Source: JBGSON01 sp041739085
GTDB lineage: Bacteria; Patescibacteriota; Gracilibacteria; CAIRYL01
Assembly (NCBI GenBank): GCA_041739085.1
Contig: JBGSON010000032.1
Coordinates: 1 to 64,000, forward strand
Reading direction: 5' to 3'
DNA: 64,000 nucleotides
Shown here one piece after another: positions 36,151-43,613 of this stretch (the stretch's first letter is position 1; every line of letters begins with the position of its first letter). Under the pieces are notes generated by a model. It saw only the letters and a list, made by a program, of their open reading frames with translations. It did no database searches and was not told where the DNA came from. The translations under genes and the position numbers were made by a program.

Positions 36151-37716
36151 ATGAAACACCTGTTCTTTTTCTTCACATCGTTCATCCTCGTCAGTTTCTG
36201 TGCGGGAAATATATCATCTGCAAGTTTTTCCGATGTTCCTTCTGAAAATATATACGCTGATGCGGTCACATACATTGAGGAACACGACATCGCGAACGGA
36301 TATCCTGACGGGACATTTCGTCCGGATGAGTTGATCAACAGAGCCGAGTTTACAAAGATTATCATGAAGCCATACCAAGAGATCATCCTCAATTCTGATC
36401 CTCACGCCGAAGGATTCATTCTCTGTGATGTTTCGAGTGATAAGCTCGGCGAACTCCTGGAATTCTCGGATGTGTCTGCTGAAGACTGGTATGCTCCCTA
36501 CATCTGCGCCGCAAAGTATTATGGTGTCGTTTCAGGCTATCCCGACCTGACATTTCGGCCAGCGGAAACTATCAATTTCGCTGAAGCCGCGAAAATTATT
36601 GCAGAGGTGTTCGGATTTGATGAAGCAGAATTCTCTGATTCTGAAATCTGGTACAAAGTATACGTAAAGGAACTGGGACTGAGAAATGCCATACCTCTCA
36701 CGATCGAGCGTTTTGATCAAAAAATCTCCCGAGGAGAGATGGCAGAGATGATCTCCCGGGTGCATGGGAAAATCGACACGAAGGGATCCAAGACCTACGA
36801 GCAAATTGCTGGAGTCAATGTTTTCACCGACGAACGATCGGGATTATCTTTCGAGTACAACTCCAGTCGCTACCATCAAGTGTCGCTGAAGGATGGGGAA
36901 GCAGGGTTTTCACGCGATGATTGCGTGGAATCCGATTTTTTCTGTAGAGAATTGTTTTTCGATGTTTACATAGAAGACAATGATAACCAATATTCGCTCG
37001 AGGAATGGTATGAACCAGACGGATATCAAGATTTTGAATACGTCACTATTGCAGGAAGAAATGCCATTCTCGATCATAATCGATTCCATCAATATTTTAT
37101 TCCGAGTGCACGCCTCTTCACTAACGGTCTTCCGCGTTATTTCATAACAATTTTCTTTGCTGAAAATTTTCCGGTTGAAGATGAGGAGTTCATCATCAAT
37201 TCCATCACTCTCGTTTCAGAGATTCCGGAAAGCAGATATTCCGAAGAGGACCCGGTTTTTTCTGGAAATGGGGAGGGATGCGGGAGCATTTTTCTTTTTG
37301 CAAAGAACTCAGCGGAAACAGTGTTCCTTTCCATTGATATCAATATTTTGGATTTAGAAATCACCTCCGGGGAAAATCTCTTTGACCTCTCGCAGAAGAA
37401 CGACGGCCTTGTTGTTGAGGTCAAGGAATATGAATCTGAAGGAGGATCCCAGTACTACTGCAATGATACACGCGAAGAAGACGTCGGAATACTCGAGGAG
37501 TGGCAGGCTGTGGGCGGAAATTTCGCACTCACGCTCCCCGACAATTTTGATATTGATGCAATCAAAGACTCATGGGATTCGGAAGAAGAGACTGATCCGT
37601 ATTATATCAATGCCGTTCTCTCCGATGCGGTGTTCCGAAATACAAGAACGGGTGATGAATTCTCGATCGATGCATTCACATTTCGCGACATCTTCGTCGG
37701 ATGGAGCGTCCCATGA
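36151..37716 (+). CDS. SLH-domain surface protein, 521 aa
   Basis: Signal peptide at residues 1-23 (LFFFFTSFILVSFCAG). SLH domains at about 25-75 (SFSDVPSENIYADAVTYIEE, IANGYPDGTFRP) and 105-155 (FSDVSAEDWYAPYICAAKYY, SGYPDLTFRP), and a degenerate third to about 210. The remainder is a beta-rich secreted domain with several cysteines and no recognised fold. Upstream sequence is CU-rich. Together with the 806-aa SLH protein it suggests an S-layer-like envelope. Confidence 0.88.
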   Translation: MKHLFFFFTSFILVSFCAGNISSASFSDVPSENIYADAVTYIEEHDIANGYPDGTFRPDELINRAEFTKIIMKPYQEIILNSDPHAEGFILCDVSSDKLGELLEFSDVSAEDWYAPYICAAKYYGVVSGYPDLTFRPAETINFAEAAKIIAEVFGFDEAEFSDSEIWYKVYVKELGLRNAIPLTIERFDQKISRGEMAEMISRVHGKIDTKGSKTYEQIAGVNVFTDERSGLSFEYNSSRYHQVSLKDGEAGFSRDDCVESDFFCRELFFDVYIEDNDNQYSLEEWYEPDGYQDFEYVTIAGRNAILDHNRFHQYFIPSARLFTNGLPRYFITIFFAENFPVEDEEFIINSITLVSEIPESRYSEEDPVFSGNGEGCGSIFLFAKNSAETVFLSIDINILDLEITSGENLFDLSQKNDGLVVEVKEYESEGGSQYYCNDTREEDVGILEEWQAVGGNFALTLPDNFDIDAIKDSWDSEEETDPYYINAVLSDAVFRNTRTGDEFSIDAFTFRDIFVGWSVP

Positions 37717-37820
37717 AAATCAGTGATTCTGAGCGATCACTCCGGAGGGTTCGTCATGGACGGACATGAAGGAGAGAGATGAGAAAGCTTTTATGTTTGC
37801 GTCTCCGTCTCATTTTTATT

Positions 37821-37997
37821 TCAAAGCTTCTCTCGGTTCTCCTTTCGCGCTTTCATCATTCCTATTACCCTTTTTTTCCCGAACGAGACCCAATCGAGAA
37901 CACCGACGGCCGTCAAGACAGCTTCTTTTTCTTCCGCGTCGAGAGAGTGCCTCGCGGACATTTTCATTAAAACGGCGACTGCCTTTTTATAATCCAT
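37821..37997 (-). CDS. Small hypothetical protein, 58 aa
   Basis: Start at 37997 (MDYKKAVAVLMKMSARHSLDA). It resembles small helical proteins with a SLDAEEKEAVLTAVGVLDW core, two amphipathic helices separated by a turn and a basic C-terminal tail. A purine-rich stretch lies 15 nt upstream. No function can be given. Confidence 0.5.
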   Translation of the reverse strand: MDYKKAVAVLMKMSARHSLDAEEKEAVLTAVGVLDWVSFGKKRVIGMMKARKENREKL

Positions 37998-38130
37998 AGA
38001 AAATTCATAAATCTCCCTCCATTGTAGCAAAGAACTCCCTGATTGGCGATTTTGACCCCGGTGAAGGATCACACCATTTCCATTTTTCTCCGATCATTGT
38101 TACGATGGGGGATGATCTTTCTCACCATGT

Positions 38131-38481
38131 ATGAAATTCCTCCTCCATCTCATCATCAGCGGGCTTGCCGTGTTTGCCACAGCGGCGATACTCCCCGGTG
38201 TGTCGATAGACAATTTTCTCACAGCGACCATCGTCGCGATCGTACTTGGACTCATCAATGCGATACTACGGCCGATCCTCGTCCTCCTCACGCTTCCGAT
38301 CACAATCGTTACGCTGGGGATATTCCTCCTCATCCTCAACGGGCTTCTCGTCCTTCTCACGGCGAAACTTGTGGAAGGATTTGTCGTAGCAGGGATACTC
38401 TCGGGGATTTTATTCAGCGTCATCATGGCGCTCATCAGTTGGTTTTTGTACGCGATGGAAAAGGAAGTCTCAAAGAAGTAA
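38131..38481 (+). CDS. Phage holin family 4 / DUF360-type membrane protein
   Basis: 116 aa, four membrane helices with the family pattern: GLAVFATAAILPGVSIDNF, GLINAILRPILVLLTLPIT and ILNGLLVLL. This family (PF04020) is widespread as a chromosomal housekeeping membrane protein and its members are not proven holins. A basic tail ends the protein. No phage genes surround it. Confidence 0.88.
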   Translation: MKFLLHLIISGLAVFATAAILPGVSIDNFLTATIVAIVLGLINAILRPILVLLTLPITIVTLGIFLLILNGLLVLLTAKLVEGFVVAGILSGILFSVIMALISWFLYAMEKEVSKK

Positions 38482-38584
38482 ACGGGAAAAGGAGCATTCT
38501 TAGGAAGCGATTTGGACGATCTCAGGATTTGTATTTTCTATTCTTTCATGGGAATATCGGTCTGAACTATTTTTCTCAATATTT

Positions 38585-39112
38585 ATGAAAAATCCTATCA
38601 AACTCAGCTTCGCCATTTTCTGTGTTCTTTTTATCGCCGGCTGCGGTGGAATAACCAATTCCGTCAAAACACCAGGACCAGCGAATGATCTGCAGCAGAA
38701 TACTGCAAGTCCGCTAACGATCAAGGCGACCGTCCCCGAAGGCTGGGTGGTGCAGGAAGGTTCTTCAACCCCGGTACAGTATATGAAAGGTACGGCGAGT
38801 TTCATGGCAAAAACAGAATATTTCAGCAGCAGCAATCTCGATGATGTCGCGAAAGAGGCCATTTCGATTTTTAAGGAGGCCTTTGATAATGTTCAGGTCC
38901 AGGGTGATGTGGAAAAAACCCAGATCGATGGCAGGGACGCGCGAAGATTTGTATTTACCGCTGATGTCTATGGGATAACAATGAAATTCCTGTACGTGTA
39001 CGTCCAGGTGAACAATGAAACGTATGCCATAACCATCGGGGATATGGCGGACACATTTGACGCTCTTTCCGCGGATTACGAGAAAATACTGAGCGGGATC
39101 AAATTTGAATGA
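38585..39112 (+). CDS. Lipoprotein with PsbP/DUF1795-like fold
   Basis: 175 aa. Lipobox FIAGC at residues 17-21 marks it for lipidation, followed by a polar linker and one domain with LTIKATVPEGWVVQEGS at its start and a strand-helix order typical of PsbP-like proteins. The function is unknown. The ATG follows a U-rich leader. A hairpin terminator lies 32 bp downstream. Confidence 0.85.
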   Translation: MKNPIKLSFAIFCVLFIAGCGGITNSVKTPGPANDLQQNTASPLTIKATVPEGWVVQEGSSTPVQYMKGTASFMAKTEYFSSSNLDDVAKEAISIFKEAFDNVQVQGDVEKTQIDGRDARRFVFTADVYGITMKFLYVYVQVNNETYAITIGDMADTFDALSADYEKILSGIKFE

Positions 39113-39143
39113 ACATTGTCCGTATTGATTGGAACTGAAAGAT

Positions 39144-39176
39144 GGAGCAACTTTTCTGAAGTTGCTCCTTTCATTT
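39144..39176 (+). terminator. Probable terminator of the lipoprotein gene
   Basis: GGAGCAAC/GTTGCTCC stem with a 9-nt loop followed by TTTCATTT. Part of the sequence recurs at 40208-40247. Confidence 0.6.
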
Positions 39177-39196
39177 GTGTACTTTGTTGGGAGGGA

Positions 39197-39294
39197 GGCA
39201 TCTCCCCTGAGATGCCCCAGGAGGAAGGAGGAGTCCGCCGCAGCGGGATCATCTTTCGTCGGAGTCCCTGATCGGAGACTCCGACGGGTGGAAA
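39197..39294 (+). repeat. Island repeat copy A (variant 5' hairpin)
   Basis: The conserved 3' half (GGGATCATCTTTCGTCGGAG onwards, ending GACGGGTGGAA) is present. The 5' hairpin differs: GGCATCTC/GAGATGCC replaces GGCGGAGTC/GACTCCGCC. Confidence 0.85.
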
Positions 39295-39373
39295 ACGATC
39301 TAGGGGGACTTTTTCTGTCGACGAAATCCAACAACGGGCGGTTTTTTCGAAGTCATTTCTCCCGATAGGACCC

Positions 39374-39662
39374 TTACTGAAATAAGTTTGAATGCTTGCC
39401 GGTTGCGTGAAAAGTGACGGTCTCATGTCCATTTTCATCCACTCCGAGCTCATAGATCAAAACCCAATCCCCTTCGACATGGCAATCCCGATAGTCCTTC
39501 CATTCACCCGAAAGCGCATGGTCGTCATATGCGGGGGGGAAGAGGCCTCCCGTCGATGAGCATATCCATGACCGCATGGAGTTTCTTCATACGGTACCGG
39601 CCCGACTTTTTCAGGCGGGAATAATCTCTCCGGAATCTTCGGGTATCTCTGGGGATTCTCAT
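39374..39662 (-). pseudogene. yafQ: YafQ-family mRNA interferase toxin, frameshifted
   Basis: The type II toxin partner of RelB/DinJ, normally a ribosome-dependent mRNA interferase of about 92 aa. The N-half reads from ATG 39662 (MRIPRDTRRFRRDYSRLKKS to LIDGRPLPP) and the C-half continues in the next frame (AYDDHALSGEWKDYRDCHVE to GKHSNLF). The break is at a run of seven C/G at 39533-39539; six would restore one 95-aa protein. Catalytic-type His, His, Asp-Trp and His residues are all present, so the break is recent, a sequencing error, or slippage-controlled. It starts 20 bp after relB. Confidence 0.85.
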
Positions 39663-39682
39663 GAATCCATTTTATCCCTCAT

Positions 39683-39946
39683 TCAGAGTTTTTTCAGATG
39701 CGCAAAAAATTCTTTTTTCCCCGGATAGGTCTTTACCCCGTGTCCTTTTCGGGCCTCATTCAGATCAGATGCGAGTTCTTCATTCGGCACTTCGGACGGG
39801 AGGAACGGGAATCCGCGCCTCCTCCTGATCTCCGTATAAAAAATGGTGATCGCCTGCACCGGCTTTATTCCCTGCGCCTTCAGAATCGCTTCCGCTTCTT
39901 CCTGGAGATTGGGGTCGATTCGTTGCTGTATTCGTCCGGAGGCCAT
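39683..39946 (-). CDS. RelB/DinJ-family antitoxin
   Basis: 87 aa from the ATG at 39946 (MASGRIQQRIDPNLQEEAEAIL). The N-terminal ribbon-helix-helix (RIQQRIDPNLQEEAEAILKAQG then KPVQAITIFYTEIRR) is the DinJ pattern; the C-terminal part would wrap and neutralise the YafQ toxin encoded next. The promoter upstream overlaps a 9-bp dyad, consistent with autorepression by antitoxin or complex. A TTG at 39976 is an unlikely alternative start. Confidence 0.88.
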   Translation of the reverse strand: MASGRIQQRIDPNLQEEAEAILKAQGIKPVQAITIFYTEIRRRRGFPFLPSEVPNEELASDLNEARKGHGVKTYPGKKEFFAHLKKL

Positions 39947-39967
39947 GGGGTGGAGAAGATAGACTGC

Positions 39968-40003
39968 ATAGTACAATGTACTCCATTTGTACTATTTCTT
40001 CAA
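39968..40003 (-). promoter_or_regulatory. relB promoter overlapped by operator dyad
   Basis: Minus-strand promoter TTGAAG (39998-40003), 17-bp spacer, TACATT (39975-39980). An inverted repeat ATAGTACAA (39968-39976) and TTGTACTAT (39987-39995) with a 10-bp gap covers the -10 and spacer. Confidence 0.75.
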
Positions 40004-40111
40004 GCCCATTTTTCCATTTTCCGGTAAGAAAAATCACCGGACGAGGTGCTGCGTGACTCTCCCAGAATCGCTCCTCTTTTTTGTTTCCATATTTTTTGAT
40101 GCACACAAAAC

Positions 40112-40207
40112 TCGCACCCGGCGGAGTCTCTCCGACGAAGGAGGAGGACTCCGCCGCAGGGGGATCATCTTTCGTCGGAGTCCCTGGTCGGAGACTCCGA
40201 CGGGTAG
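40112..40207 (+). repeat. Island repeat copy B
   Basis: Full-length copy: CACCCG/CGGGT outer stem, GGCGGAGTC/GACTCCGCC hairpin, TCGGAGTC/GACTCCGA hairpin. The 3' end is altered to GGGTAGAA. Confidence 0.9.
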
Positions 40208-40400
40208 AACTTTTTCTGAAGTTGCTCCTCTTATTTGTGTCCTTTGCGGTGAAATACAAGATCGCGGAGCAACTCAGGGAAGAGTTGCGCCATCAGAGTA
40301 TCAACCCAGGACACCTGCTCCGGTGGAGCGGGGATCAAGGAGGGTCCTCTTGTCTCTGGAACTCTGTTCCGATACCGTATGAATAGGATTTTTCACGCGC

Positions 40401-41828
40401 ATGGACGAACCCTCATCATTTCACGACCTCTTGTCCATGTTTGCCGGAGACAAGAGGAAGGAAATCCAGAAGGCATATGTGTTTTCAGAGGAACACCTCA
40501 GCTCGGTTCCGAGGCGGGACGGATTGGACTATTTTGTCCATGGGTATGAAGTGGCTTCCACACTACAGGAGAGCGTCCGCGACGCATCGCTCGTAAAAGT
40601 AGCGCTTCTTCATGATATTCTCGCGCACGGGGATGGGGAGGAGCTCCTCCGGAAAGCGCCGCTACAGCAGGGAGAGCGGGCGATGGTGCGTTCGATGTTC
40701 GACCTCCGACATCTCCATATCGATCAGAATACTCGTGACTTGGACAAATTCGTTTCCGCCATTTCAGAAGAAGAACGGCTTCTCCCGCTTCGAATGGCTC
40801 ATCGGCTGAATGATGTCAAACACCTTTCCCGGTTTCATTCTGAACTCCAGAACAAGATCGCCCATGAGTCACTGTATATGTACGCTGCCATTGCGGGTCG
40901 TCTCGGGATGCACAAATGGAGGTACGAAATGGAGGATATTTGCTTTTCCCTTCTTCACCCGAAGATGGCTCAGCGTTTGAGAATGAAATTCCAGGAATAT
41001 GATGATCTCGACCGCGTATGTCTCGACCATGCGTCGGCATTTCTTCAAAAGGTCATTCGGGGCGCGCGCATTTCCGCCATCGTCGAACGGCGTCTTAAAT
41101 CCCTGTATTCGACATACCGGAAGATGCTTCTGAAGAGGAGAAAATTTGAGGAACTTACCGATCGGCTCGCAATACGGATTGTCACAAAGAGCCTTGATGA
41201 TTGTTACCGGTGCCTCGGTCTCGTTCATTCCCACATGAACCCGATACCGGGAAAGCTCAAGGATTACATCGGGGCGCCGAAAGAGAATGGATACCGTTCT
41301 ATCCATACGGTTGTCTACCCTCTCCCCGGGATTACGGAGCAACCCATTGAAATTCAGATTCGTACCGAAGAGATGCATGATATCTGCGAGTTCGGAGAAG
41401 CGGCTCACGAAGAATACAAGAACAAAAGGTACTCCCTGAGAACAGGACGTGCACGCGTCGATCTCATGAAGAATTTCCAAATTCTCCGCATGAAAGGACG
41501 ATCGCCGTCTCAGTTCGCACGAACTCTGCGTAAGTATTTCGATGAGAATCAGATCGCTGTTTTTGATGAGAAAAACAATCTCTATCATCTCGAGCGCCCA
41601 TCCACTATCCTGGATTTCCTCTGCGTCGCATATCCCCAGAAACTCGAGAGGCTCGGAAAAATTCTCCTCAACGGACGGATCGCGGCGCTCGATAATCAGC
41701 TCCGCGACGGCGATGTTGTGAACGCTCGCTACGGGAAGCGCCGGACGATTGAGGGGCGTTGGGCCAATGCCTGTTTACGCGGGGAGAATGCGAAATTAAT
41801 TCGAAAGATCGCTCAGACGGGATGGTAG
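40401..41828 (+). CDS. Second RelA/SpoT homologue, 475 aa
   Basis: An RSH protein without the zinc and ACT regions. The N-terminal HD-like domain keeps H47 (YFVHGYEVA) and HD71-72 (LLHDILAHGD), but the catalytic Glu-Asp pair that normally follows HD is missing and the fourth metal ligand is His (MAHRLND) rather than Asp. The synthetase domain is at 225-340: DRLAIRIV with D254, KLKDYIGAPKENGYRSIH and EIQIRTEEMHD. TGS at about 383-445. It is complementary to the RSH at 3483 (which has no HD motif but a full regulatory tail). Located between repeats B and C, so part of the island. Whether it synthesises, hydrolyses or both cannot be read off. Confidence 0.9.
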   Translation: MDEPSSFHDLLSMFAGDKRKEIQKAYVFSEEHLSSVPRRDGLDYFVHGYEVASTLQESVRDASLVKVALLHDILAHGDGEELLRKAPLQQGERAMVRSMFDLRHLHIDQNTRDLDKFVSAISEEERLLPLRMAHRLNDVKHLSRFHSELQNKIAHESLYMYAAIAGRLGMHKWRYEMEDICFSLLHPKMAQRLRMKFQEYDDLDRVCLDHASAFLQKVIRGARISAIVERRLKSLYSTYRKMLLKRRKFEELTDRLAIRIVTKSLDDCYRCLGLVHSHMNPIPGKLKDYIGAPKENGYRSIHTVVYPLPGITEQPIEIQIRTEEMHDICEFGEAAHEEYKNKRYSLRTGRARVDLMKNFQILRMKGRSPSQFARTLRKYFDENQIAVFDEKNNLYHLERPSTILDFLCVAYPQKLERLGKILLNGRIAALDNQLRDGDVVNARYGKRRTIEGRWANACLRGENAKLIRKIAQTGW

Positions 41829-42064
41829 AGGCCGAGCGAAGTCTCGGAGAGAGACTTTCACTTGTTCTGACGCTGATCCGCACCCGGCGGAGTCTCTCCG
41901 ACGAAGGAGGAGGACTCCGCCGCAGGGGGATCATCTTTCGTCGGAGTCCCTGGTCGGAGACTCCGACGGGTGGAAATTTTTCCGATCAGGTCTACGCGGA
42001 ATCGTTCAAACTCATCGCCGATCTTCTCGACATGTATCAGGACTATCTCGAAGAAAAACACTGA
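41822..42064 (+). CDS. Short translationally coupled ORF carrying repeat copy C in frame
   Basis: ATGG overlaps the RSH stop (ATGGTAG), so translation is probably coupled. The 80-aa product has ordinary-looking ends: MVEAERSLGERLSLVLTLI before, and NFSDQVYAESFKLIADLL then DMYQDYLEEKH after. The middle ~31 residues are the translated repeat (RTRRSLSDEGGGLRRRG...). If the repeat is removed the flanks form a small helical protein of about 50 aa. The repeat has no stop in this frame. No function known. Confidence 0.55.
   Translation: MVEAERSLGERLSLVLTLIRTRRSLSDEGGGLRRRGIIFRRSPWSETPTGGNFSDQVYAESFKLIADLLDMYQDYLEEKH
41878..41975 (+). repeat. Island repeat copy C, inside an ORF
   Basis: Full-length copy with both hairpins and the CACCCG/CGGGTG outer stem. 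It lies in the coding frame of the ORF at 41822-42064. Confidence 0.9.
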
Positions 42065-42088
42065 TCATCCCTTCGCTCGACCAGGTCG

Positions 42089-42170
42089 CCTGATCCGGCG
42101 GAGACTCGAACGATCAGGGGGGATCATCTTTCGTCGGAGTCCCTGGTCGGAGACTCCGACGGGTGGAAAT
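42089..42170 (+). repeat. Island repeat copy D (variant 5' hairpin)
   Basis: The conserved 3' half is intact and identical in its core. The 5' part is a different palindrome, CCTGATC/GATCAGG. Confidence 0.85.
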
Positions 42171-42178
42171 GTGAAAGA

Positions 42179-42352
42179 CTAATTACCATTGATAATACTC
42201 TCTTCATTTAATAAGGTTGTTTGAAAGATGAAATTATATGCTTTTTGATATATTCCAAAATGAAATGTAAGAAAAATAATAACGATCATGAAAGAAAAAA
42301 ATAATAAATACATAAGATAAATTAAGGATTTTTTAACAAATGACTTCTTCAT
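42179..42352 (-). CDS. 57-aa single-pass membrane protein
   Basis: ATG at 42352, stop TAG at 42179-42181. The product starts MKKSFVKKSLIYLMYLLFF, continues through FMIVIIFLTFHFGIY and ends LLNEESIINGN: a Lys-rich start, one membrane helix, then a polar tail. AT-rich coding sequence like the AlbA_2 gene nearby. It lies between repeats D and E with its stop 9 bp from repeat D. Not recognised; perhaps a toxin-like or signalling microprotein (inference). Confidence 0.5.
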   Translation of the reverse strand: MKKSFVKKSLIYLMYLLFFSFMIVIIFLTFHFGIYQKAYNFIFQTTLLNEESIINGN

Positions 42353-42471
42353 ATGATTATGATGAAATAATACAACAATGAAAAATGAACTTTGAGAGGA
42401 CTCCTTAATTTAAGCTGATTTTGGGAAAAACAGGAAGCTTTTATGACCGAAACAGTGTAATATTTTTTGAA

Positions 42472-42562
42472 GCCGGAGCAGGTGTCTCGAAGAGCACCTG
42501 GTCCGCAGGCTCAGTGTATCGGACCAAGTGGTCCCGACCTGTCGGGATACACTTGCTCCGGC
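42472..42562. repeat. 91-bp nested cruciform element
   Basis: Outer stem GCCGGAGCA/TGCTCCGGC, an inner stem AGTGTATC/GATACACT, and hairpins CAGGTG/CACCTG, GGACC/GGTCC and CCGAC/GTCGG. Single copy, embedded in AT-rich sequence. The gap 42353-42680 otherwise shows nothing. Confidence 0.7.
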
Positions 42563-42680
42563 GGAAAAGTCGTTTATAAAGTCAATAAATCGATCTAGAA
42601 TACAATGAATGAGAATATAAGTCATAAAATTAAGACGAGAATGACTCATCTATAAATTTCTCAAGGAGGAACCCGCCCAC

Positions 42681-42779
42681 TCGCACCCGGCGGAGTCTCT
42701 CCGACGCAGGAGGAGGACTCCGCCGCAGCGGGATCATCTTTCGTCGGAGTCCCTGGTCGGAGACTCCAACGGGTGGAAA
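42681..42779 (+). repeat. Island repeat copy E
   Basis: Full-length copy. Differs from copy C at a few positions (GACGCAGG for GACGAAGG; CCAACGGG for CCGACGGG). Confidence 0.9.
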
Positions 42780-42785
42780 GGGGGA

Positions 42786-43556
42786 TTAGGGGAGATAGCA
42801 CTGAAGATAAATCATCAGACCATTAGGTACTCTGAAAGTCATTGGAAACCCACTTGCCTCAGTTTTTTGCCAAATTCCTAACCCAGTTTCTTTGCTTATT
42901 GCAAGTGTATCAAGAACTTTATTTTCCCAATTGTCTTGTGCGATGAGAGTTAAATCATTATTTGCAATGAGCTTCCATGTCTCTCCTTCAGTTTCTCCGC
43001 CTTCAACAAGCGCGGAAGTCATAAAGGTTATCGTATCATCTCCATTAATTTTTACTGAGATTTTGTCCGTTGCAGTATCTAGGCTGCCTTCAATTTCAAG
43101 TGAGTCTCCTTTATTAAAGAAGGTAGCAACTTGCTGTCCGTCACAAGGGAAACTCATCCCGATCATTTGCTCTGGGAAAAGCTGTTTCTTTTCCGCTTCG
43201 GTCAGAAGCATTTCTTTGTCAGGAAAAGTTTTATTCAGTTCTTCCATTATTTCCGGATATTCGTAAATATGCCTTTCCTTTAATTCTTTTGCTTTTTCAA
43301 ATGGAGTGATGTCCATTTGAACACTTTTTTCAGCCTTAGCCAAAGAATTATTCTCTTCACTTTTCTTTGAGTTTGATTCTTCGATTTCTTGTCTCAGTCT
43401 GGTGTTTTCTTCCGTTAGGAAATCATTTTCTTCTCTCAAGTCTGCCAGTTGTTGCATTTGATCTGTTGGTTGTAGTGAATCTTCTTTGTTTTGAGTTTGT
43501 TGATGGCAGCCCGAGAGAAGGATTAAAATGCAAGTTGTGAAAAATATTCTTTTCAT
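42786..43556 (-). CDS. Lipoprotein with coiled coil, 256 aa
   Basis: Lipobox ILLSGC at about residues 12-17, followed by a polar stretch and a coiled coil (residues 35-75, LREENDFLTEENTRLRQEIE). The remainder is a soluble domain with two conserved-looking cysteines and no recognised family. It occupies the interval between repeats E and F and ends 6 bp from repeat E. GC content is low compared with core genes. Function unknown. Confidence 0.7.
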   Translation of the reverse strand: MKRIFFTTCILILLSGCHQQTQNKEDSLQPTDQMQQLADLREENDFLTEENTRLRQEIEESNSKKSEENNSLAKAEKSVQMDITPFEKAKELKERHIYEYPEIMEELNKTFPDKEMLLTEAEKKQLFPEQMIGMSFPCDGQQVATFFNKGDSLEIEGSLDTATDKISVKINGDDTITFMTSALVEGGETEGETWKLIANNDLTLIAQDNWENKVLDTLAISKETGLGIWQKTEASGFPMTFRVPNGLMIYLQCYLP

Positions 43557-43613
43557 TTTATCGATGTTAAGGATTACAGAAATTATTCCACTGAAGAAAT
43601 ATGAATGTCAATT

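Noticed and set aside
38131..38481. Prophage indicated by the holin-family gene
   Set aside because: The family is a common chromosomal membrane protein and no other phage genes are nearby.
39129..40386. Several frames running through repeats A and B, including 39987-40382
   Set aside because: Their sequence is mostly the translated repeat (RTRRSLSDEGGG or its reverse) with no independent flanking protein, unlike the ORF at 41822.
42472..42562. tRNA gene in the cruciform element
   Set aside because: No T-loop GTTCRA-type sequence and stems of wrong lengths; nested inner stem is incompatible with a cloverleaf.
42410..42649. 79-aa minus-strand frame across the cruciform
   Set aside because: Its middle is the palindromic element translated, with no protein-like composition; no conservation can be argued.
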